The translations under genes were made by a program, and so were the position numbers. The notes below the pieces were generated by a model that was not told where the DNA came from, ran no database searches, and was given only the letters and a program-made list of their open reading frames with translations. Shown here in pieces: positions 51,201-56,139 of a stretch of 56,139 nucleotides of DNA (its first letter is position 1; each line of letters begins with the position of its first letter). Origin of the DNA: Promethearchaeota archaeon (lineage in GTDB: Archaea > Asgardarchaeota > Lokiarchaeia > Sigynarchaeales > SOKP01); the NCBI GenBank assembly GCA_016839635.1, contig JAEOTV010000057.1, forward strand, positions 1 to 56,139, written 5' to 3'.

Positions 51201-54200
51201 TATTAACAGCAAGACAGATTTTGGTAGATGCAGGTGTTTGCAATTATGATATCTATGACGAACAACAATGGATTGATAATCCAATTCTTTCATATAATTA
51301 TGATTATCTTGCCTACAGTTCCAGAAGCATAGATATTGCTCTTCTTGTGGAACAGAACTTGGAAAAAATTGGTATAGATATCACATTAGTTCCAACAGAT
51401 TGGTCTGAATTATTAGATAAAATATTTGGAAACTCAGCAGATTTGCATCTATTTCTTTCCGCATGGGGTGCTGATTTCATAGATCCATATACTTTCATCA
51501 ATTCTCTCCTATCGAATGATTCACCTTCTAATTGGGCAAAGGTAGATGACCCTTATCTTCAAAATCTGATTGATCAAGGAATAAGTGAGACAGATAAAAT
51601 AACAAGGCAAGCAATTTACGATGAAATCCAAAGATATTGTGTTGAGGAATTAATGCCATGGGTTTTTACAACTACCGGTTATGATTACTTTGCATATAAC
51701 TCTCGATTTAGTGGATATCAGTGGAATGAAATAGGGAAAGTCTGGTTCTACCCAGTAGGTACTCCAGATTTAACACCTCCTGAAACAACTATTCACTTAA
51801 AAGGACCGTATAGTTTAGATGGATATTATTTCTCAGATGTAACTGTAGAATTTTGGGCAGATGATTGGGATTCTGGAGTAGCATACACAGAATATAGTTT
51901 CAATGAGGTTGACTGGATTGAGTATACAGGAGATTTCATTATTAGCGATGAAGGTGCAACTACACTTTACTATAGATCAGTTGATTACAACGATAATGTT
52001 GAAGATACTAAAGTAGAATATATTGAAATATATCCTAGACTCATCAATGATCCTGCTGTTATATTTGGAACTCCAGGAAATTGGTTTGATCTTGATCCTC
52101 ATAATGGTTGGGATTCTAGTTCATATAATGTATTTGATCAGGTTGTAGAGACTTTATTTGCTTATGACCTATCCGATCCCCAAATGAACATTGTCCCTAG
52201 ATTAGCTGCAGATTATGGTACCTGGTCTCCAGATGGTTTGACATATACAGTTCCTTTAAGAACTGGTATTACATTCCATGATGGTACGCCATTTGATGCT
52301 TGGTCAGTTCAATGGAATGCCTATAGGTTAGGTTATTTTATGAATTTAACAGGCACACTACCTCGAGATCAGCCAATCACATTTATAGATTCAGTCTATA
52401 GGTGGCCTGATGGCACTCCTTATTTCATTGATGTCGAAGTTGTTAACGATTATACTGTTAGATACGTTCTTAGCAGACCATTTGGTGCTATAGAAGCTCT
52501 GTTTTGTTTTACTGGTTCAGGAATGTTATCACCAAGTTCAACGCCATTCTTTAATTATCTTGATAGATATTCAGATACATTAGTCGGAACTGGTCCTTTT
52601 GTATATGAGGAATACGTCCCTGAGTTGGGTATTAGATTTCATTCATATGAAAATTATTGGCAAGGTCCAGCGAGTATAAATGATCTAAGATTTGTATTTT
52701 ATGAGGAACAGGATAGATTAAACCAAGCTTTATTAGATGGATATGTTGATATCATAAATGATCCTCTGATTGATATGATAGAAGCATTTAAGGCTGACCC
52801 AGAAATCATTGTAGATGAGGGTTTAGGGACGACTAGCTACTATCTCGTCTTGAATAACAATAATTTAGATCAAGTAATTCGGCAATCAATCTCTTATGCT
52901 ATAAATTATACCTACGTAGTTGAGGAAATATATCCTGGGAGATTTGAAAGATTAGAATCTGCCCTTCCACCGAGTTTAAGATACGCTAACTGGGCATATA
53001 GTGCTGCTACTTATGATTTAATAACAGCTCGACAGATTTTAGTTGATGCAGGTGTATGTAGCTTTGACATCTATAATGATGCAGAATGGATTGATGCTGC
53101 AGTGAATAATCCGTTAGCAACCCTCAATTATCCTTACCGTTTTGATAGTTTGCTTTCTACGGAACTTGGAGATCTCTTAGCTGAGAACCTTAGAATGATT
53201 GGTATTAATGTTATACTGGAGTATATGGGTTGGGGTGATTTCATTGAAAGAATCTTCAATGATCTTAACTCTTTAGACTTATTCTATTGGGGATGGGGTA
53301 CTGATTACAATGACCCTTATAACGTAATTAATAATTTATACGCTTCCTCAAATGGAAATCCGTTTACTAATTTAGCACAGATAAATGATCCATATCTTCA
53401 AGGACTTATTGATCAAGGTGAAGCTGAAATAGATCCAGGTGTTAGAGAAGCTATTTATGATGAAATTCAGCGATATCTAGTCGAGGAATTAATGCCATTT
53501 GCATATTTGATGATTAACATTCAATTTGATGCCTATAATAGCAAATTATCTGGATATCAATGGAATCCAATGAATAAAGTTTGGTTTTACAGTGTATATC
53601 AATCTACTGTTTATATTGAAACTGAAACGGGAATAAATGTTGAGGTGATTGACCCAATCCATGATATTACTTTGATTTTTAGTGAAGTTATTGATAGTGG
53701 AATTACGACAATTACTGAGTTAGAAACTGGTCCTGAGATACCATTAGGTTATGAAATGAATGGATTTTATTTCGATATTACTACCACGGCAGTTTATATT
53801 GGTCCTATTGATATTTCATTCATCTATGATGAAAGTCAAGTGGATAGTGATGAGGCAAACCTTAAAATAATGCATTGGAATGAAGTTACTGAAATGTGGG
53901 AAGATTCAACAACTTGGGTTGATACTACTAATAATATTATTTATGGTCAAGTATCTTCCCTTTCCATTTTTGCAATATTGGAAATAATTGATTTTGATCC
54001 GCCTATTACAACACATAGCCTAAGTGGTACTTTAGGTAATGAGGGATGGTATATCACAGATGTAGATATAACATTAATAGCAACTGATGCATATTCTGGT
54101 GTTTCAATCACGGAATATAGTATAGATGGGATTGATTGGGTCGAATATCAGGGAACTTTCACATATAATATCGAAGGAGAAAATACAATCTTTTACAGAT

Positions 54201-54814
54201 CTATCGATAAAGTTGGAAATGTAGAGACTACTAACTTCATTTCAATAAAGATTGATAAAACACCTCCCGATACTGAATTAATCATTACTGACTGTTATAC
54301 TGATGAAGCTGGGAACATTTTTGTTTCTTATAATTCAACTTTTGTTGTAGTAGGTTTCGATATATATTCTGGAGTAGAGTTTAGCTATTATCGTATTGAT
54401 AGTGGTAATTGGATTATCTTTGATAGTCCATTCAATTTAACAGGTCTTCCCGGAACTTATATCATTGAGTATTATAGTTCAGATGTTGCTGGAAATATTG
54501 AAGCTGTTAATTCAACAACAGTCATCTTAACTACTGAATTTGAAGAAGTATTCGAAGGTTTTGGAATGCTTCGAGTTAATGGCCAAAGATTTGTTGGTTC
54601 AGCTACATTATCGGTATCAGATGATACAATTCAAATTGAAATTGAAGACCAAATTCTAACTTGGGAGATTGTCGACTATGTTGAGATTAAAAATATGGAA
54701 ATCTATACTGGAGAGGGTGAATTAGGGATAATTAAAGTGATTATCATTAGATGTGGAGATCGAACATTCGTACTGGCTTATGGTGATAATGTTTTTTTTA
54801 GTGGATATGGATGA
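48293..54814 (+). CDS. Giant secreted protein with three SBP_bac_5 solute-binding units
   Basis: 2173 residues from ATG 48293, chosen over ATG 48281 because GGGTGAAA sits just before it. A signal peptide covers the first 33 residues (LGLLSFLMIFFALFALAPNI). Numbered from 48281, three DppA/OppA-like binding domains of about 500 residues begin near 41, 650 and 1255. Each has DGLTY(T/E), then FHDG, then TGPF, then (R)QAISYA, and later WG(A/T)D(Y/F). The first two end in an Ig-like (OmpL47-type) module. The third is followed by a different module (about 1776-1902), two more Ig-like modules (1903-2093) and a unique end. There is no anchor span, so it is probably secreted or cell-surface associated. 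Confidence 0.88.
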   Translation: MYKKNKTKSKLGLLSFLMIFFALFALAPNIAMANPEEEPALVFGTYNGPSNLDPLLAFEANSYSVIDQVVEGLFAYDLSHPEMVVIPRLAAGYGTWSPDGLTYTLSLKPGITFHDGAPFNATAVEWNYNRLAYFTNFTGLLPPGYQTSPFEWLYRWPDGTPIINRVETVNIYTVNFVLNRPYAPFESLLAFTGSAILSPKSTPYFDYLNVYSSNLIGTGPFVYDYYSEGFEVKFHAYENYYSGAAEIKDLTFSIIQDSFERSQALLDGLIDILHNPELSMISTFEADPQIVVEQGQDEVTRFITMNNQIIDQTWRQAISYAFDYNYYIDDILGGEAIRLKSPIPEGILYANWSLNAPTQDVIQARQILVDAGICNFDVYSDTEWLDAAANNPLKSITYTYAPNAIRENIGILLEQNLELIGMDVFLELIDFSEFLYRLYEDPSLFQTCYLGWGADYNDPSDFLNILYSVDGTSNLGLVNDPTLEALMAQGLSELDPIAREGIYDEIQRYMVEELMPFVYLSVGRKYDVYNINVFGYQANPMGKFWFYDITLEDFSPPETFVETQGVKGFDGYFMSDVRVYLYADDDLSGVLKTEYSFDGVTWCEYIDSIEIIAYGATDIYYRSVDNAGNIEPSKIITIEIYERPPDHQPVIYAPSSFRDEIDPHYVWETSSYNIIDQVAETLFAHDYETPDNAIVPRLAADYGLWSPDGLTYEVPLRTDVYFHDGEIFDAYMAEWSFNRLFYFMNMTGTLPSDQRVSMFQSIFRWIDGTPIIDHVEVVDTYTLRFDLNRPYAGLEGLLAMSGTAILSAASTPATEYLNPEDNILVGTGPFRFAEYQWDTGVRFYRFDPYWQGPAMIDELWFLRIDDFTQRQDAFQRRVVDFLDDPDIALLDDYIADPNFVIEGGPDAIIYYIAMRNNIIDQTIRQAISYAINYTHLTEVIYGGHVARLKSPIPLGIPYANWVYNVATFDVLTARQILVDAGVCNYDIYDEQQWIDNPILSYNYDYLAYSSRSIDIALLVEQNLEKIGIDITLVPTDWSELLDKIFGNSADLHLFLSAWGADFIDPYTFINSLLSNDSPSNWAKVDDPYLQNLIDQGISETDKITRQAIYDEIQRYCVEELMPWVFTTTGYDYFAYNSRFSGYQWNEIGKVWFYPVGTPDLTPPETTIHLKGPYSLDGYYFSDVTVEFWADDWDSGVAYTEYSFNEVDWIEYTGDFIISDEGATTLYYRSVDYNDNVEDTKVEYIEIYPRLINDPAVIFGTPGNWFDLDPHNGWDSSSYNVFDQVVETLFAYDLSDPQMNIVPRLAADYGTWSPDGLTYTVPLRTGITFHDGTPFDAWSVQWNAYRLGYFMNLTGTLPRDQPITFIDSVYRWPDGTPYFIDVEVVNDYTVRYVLSRPFGAIEALFCFTGSGMLSPSSTPFFNYLDRYSDTLVGTGPFVYEEYVPELGIRFHSYENYWQGPASINDLRFVFYEEQDRLNQALLDGYVDIINDPLIDMIEAFKADPEIIVDEGLGTTSYYLVLNNNNLDQVIRQSISYAINYTYVVEEIYPGRFERLESALPPSLRYANWAYSAATYDLITARQILVDAGVCSFDIYNDAEWIDAAVNNPLATLNYPYRFDSLLSTELGDLLAENLRMIGINVILEYMGWGDFIERIFNDLNSLDLFYWGWGTDYNDPYNVINNLYASSNGNPFTNLAQINDPYLQGLIDQGEAEIDPGVREAIYDEIQRYLVEELMPFAYLMINIQFDAYNSKLSGYQWNPMNKVWFYSVYQSTVYIETETGINVEVIDPIHDITLIFSEVIDSGITTITELETGPEIPLGYEMNGFYFDITTTAVYIGPIDISFIYDESQVDSDEANLKIMHWNEVTEMWEDSTTWVDTTNNIIYGQVSSLSIFAILEIIDFDPPITTHSLSGTLGNEGWYITDVDITLIATDAYSGVSITEYSIDGIDWVEYQGTFTYNIEGENTIFYRSIDKVGNVETTNFISIKIDKTPPDTELIITDCYTDEAGNIFVSYNSTFVVVGFDIYSGVEFSYYRIDSGNWIIFDSPFNLTGLPGTYIIEYYSSDVAGNIEAVNSTTVILTTEFEEVFEGFGMLRVNGQRFVGSATLSVSDDTIQIEIEDQILTWEIVDYVEIKNMEIYTGEGELGIIKVIIIRCGDRTFVLAYGDNVFFSGYG

Positions 54815-54859
54815 TATATTGCATTGTACACTATGTATTTTAATTTTTAATAACTAACC

Positions 54860-54868
54860 TTTTTTTTT
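54860..54868 (+). terminator. Oligo-T terminator
   Basis: Nine T 45 bases after the stop of the giant SBP gene, before the convergent dehydrogenase gene. Confidence 0.4.
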
Positions 54869-54891
54869 CCTTTGTTTATCAATTTTTCAAT

Positions 54892-55734
54892 TTATTGAGT
54901 ATCTAATCCAGTCATAGCTACACAAACCTTCCATAGTCGTTTAGCATCTCCTTCATTGTAAGATTCTTCTGAAGATTCTCTTGGTTCTTTATTTATGAAA
55001 TATTTCCCTGTTATTCCTTCTACTTCTGAAGAAGAGGCTAAATAGATTGAAGTTTGAGCTCCTTCTTCTGGACTTTTGAAAAATTTCCTTGAAAACCATT
55101 GACTAAATTCGGATTGATCTCGACCCAAATTAGTAGCCACAACACCAGGATGTACTGCATTAGCGGTTATTTTAGTTCCCTCTAGTTTCCTACTTAATTC
55201 ATACGTGAATAATATTTCTGCTAACTTTGAGATCCCGTAGACCGAAAATAAACGGTATTTCTTGTTTTCACTCTGAGGATCTTCAAAATTAATTTTAGCT
55301 CTTTTATGTGCTGCTGAAGCGACATTAATTATGCGACTTGGAGCACTCTTTTTTAAAGTATCAAGTAATAAATTAGTTAATAAAAAGGGACCAAGAAGAT
55401 GTACAGCAAAATTCATTTCAAATCCGTCAACCGATATTTTTCGGTTCTTAAGCATAACTCCAGCGTTGTTTATTAAGACATGCAAATTTTGATATTTATT
55501 CTTGAATTCTGAAACAAATTTTCGAATGGACTTCTGAGATGATAAATCGCATAAAAATAAATCCACATTTTTGTTTCCTGTCTCCTTGATGATTTCATTT
55601 TGTGCTTCTTCACCACGTTCTTTATCACGACAAAGCATAACTACTGTAGCATTCATTTTTGCTAAAGAATTTGCAGTTTCTTTTCCAATACCTGAATTAG
55701 CTCCTGTTATTAAACATATTTTTCCTTCCATCAT
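54892..55734 (-). CDS. Short-chain dehydrogenase/reductase
   Basis: 280 residues. The cofactor motif TGANSGIG is at 10-17, NNAG at 89-92, Ser140 and Tyr166-x3-Lys170 (YGISK) form the catalytic set, and Asn (VHLLGP region) completes it. An Arg after the second strand (CRDKER) favours NADP(H). It most resembles retinol-dehydrogenase/WW-oxidoreductase type SDRs. Substrate unknown. Confidence 0.9.
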   Translation of the reverse strand: MMEGKICLITGANSGIGKETANSLAKMNATVVMLCRDKERGEEAQNEIIKETGNKNVDLFLCDLSSQKSIRKFVSEFKNKYQNLHVLINNAGVMLKNRKISVDGFEMNFAVHLLGPFLLTNLLLDTLKKSAPSRIINVASAAHKRAKINFEDPQSENKKYRLFSVYGISKLAEILFTYELSRKLEGTKITANAVHPGVVATNLGRDQSEFSQWFSRKFFKSPEEGAQTSIYLASSSEVEGITGKYFINKEPRESSEESYNEGDAKRLWKVCVAMTGLDTQ

Positions 55735-55757
55735 AGATAAAACTCCATTATATAGAG

Positions 55758-55902
55758 TAAAAGTCTTTTAACATATGAAATGAAAAATTAATAATAAATA
55801 AATTGTAAATAATGTATAAGTTAACCTCGCTGAAATTAGTATGCACTTGGGACGTATGAGAATTTTTCTTGCAATTTAAAAAAAAAAGTAAAATTTACTT
55901 TT
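55758..55902. promoter_or_regulatory. Inverted repeats in the SDR / GH3 divergent spacer
   Basis: TAAAAG-T-CTTTTA (55758-55770) lies 24 bases before the SDR start. AAAAGTAAA-A-TTTACTTTT (55884-55902) has 9-bp arms and is followed by a run of nine T. The latter could be a hairpin or an operator for the GH3 gene. Confidence 0.35.
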
Positions 55903-55956
55903 AATCTTATTTTTTTTTTATTAAGTTTAAAATTACCATTTTAAGGGGTATTTTGG

Positions 55957-56139
55957 TTGAGTTTAATTAAGATAAACATGAGTGATAAAGAAATTGAAGA
56001 CTATGTTAATTATGTGCTAGAGCAAATGACTTTGGAAGAAAAAGGAAAACAAATGATTGGGAATGGTTTGTATCTCAAAGTAATAATGGACGGAGGAATT
56101 GGTCGTCGGGTTTTTGATGGGGGAGGTTCAGAAAAATTC
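55957..56139 (+). CDS. Glycoside hydrolase family 3 (beta-glucosidase-like), N-terminal fragment
   Basis: The gene leaves the window on the right. Sixty-one codons are seen if TTG at 55957 is used (AAGGGGT lies 8 bases ahead); an ATG at 55978 is the alternative. The residues MSDKEIEDYVNYVLEQMTLE followed by EKGKQMIG give the typical GH3 opening, helix then MTLEEK-type turn. Catalytic residues lie outside the window. Confidence 0.7.
   Translation, partial: MSLIKINMSDKEIEDYVNYVLEQMTLEEKGKQMIGNGLYLKVIMDGGIGRRVFDGGGSEKF

Noticed and set aside
1..56139. tRNA, rRNA or CRISPR array
   Set aside because: No T-loop GTTC-A/G-A-TCC pattern with matching stems, no rRNA-like stretch and no regularly spaced direct repeats were found by eye; a tRNAscan or CRISPR finder run could overturn this.
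1..56139. Insertion sequence or integrase
   Set aside because: No transposase or integrase coding region was recognised; the flavoprotein remnants look like decay of tandem copies, not element ends.

Overview
The window is AT-rich DNA with archaeal expression signals: TATA-like boxes 25-60 bases before genes, Shine-Dalgarno GGAGG or AGGTGA before AUG and UUG starts, and oligo-T runs after genes. Several proteins have eukaryotic flavour: a Ras-like small GTPase, a protein that reads as a longin plus roadblock fusion, a tandem SH3 protein and a long TPR protein. Together these point to an Asgard archaeon, most likely of the Lokiarchaeia group. That assignment is inference from gene content, since no rRNA or tRNA gene was recognised.

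Layout. 0-2.4 kb: the N-terminus of thiC, a small unknown gene, NUDIX hydrolase plus inorganic pyrophosphatase, and a tyrosine phosphatase. 2.4-9.9 kb: an unknown protein, a membrane-anchored beta-propeller, an amidohydrolase, a Cys-rich DUF3795 protein and a TPR protein. 9.9-13.7 kb: ABC exporter cassette 1 with an XRE regulator and a membrane PH-domain protein that ends in a second XRE-like helix-turn-helix. 14-16 kb: a FixC/FixX-like flavoprotein-ferredoxin pair. 16.3-24.2 kb: a TrmB-type regulator broken at a run of 11 A, divergent from a three-gene ABC-2 exporter with an operator-like palindrome between them, then a surface beta-helix protein and a geranylgeranyl-reductase-like flavoprotein. 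Two decayed copies of that flavoprotein's C-terminus lie in the nearby spacers.

24.3-38.7 kb holds mostly single genes: an M48 protease, the longin/roadblock protein, a YoaP-type GNAT, three nitroreductase-family proteins, thioredoxin, an MFS transporter, a TusD-TusC-TusB (DsrEFH-like) trio, an old-yellow-enzyme relative, two hotdog thioesterases, the SH3 protein, the small GTPase and a GyrI-like protein. 38.8-46.3 kb, all on the minus strand, is the most system-like part. It holds a small membrane protein, a CPBP intramembrane protease, ABC exporter cassette 2, a previously uncalled 31-residue membrane peptide, three tandem paralogous membrane proteins, a winged-helix regulator and another membrane protein. 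The first nine are packed closely enough to be one operon.

46.5-56.1 kb: a metallo-beta-lactamase-fold hydrolase, an O-methyltransferase, a secreted protein of about 2,170 residues with three complete SBP_bac_5 peptide-binding units in one chain, a short-chain dehydrogenase, and the start of a family 3 glycoside hydrolase.

Long perfect inverted repeats are unusually frequent just upstream of start codons. Examples lie at 16300, 17524, 37048, 46341, 48063/48098 and 48239, and they look like regulator sites. All functions are read from sequence by eye; no database search was run.
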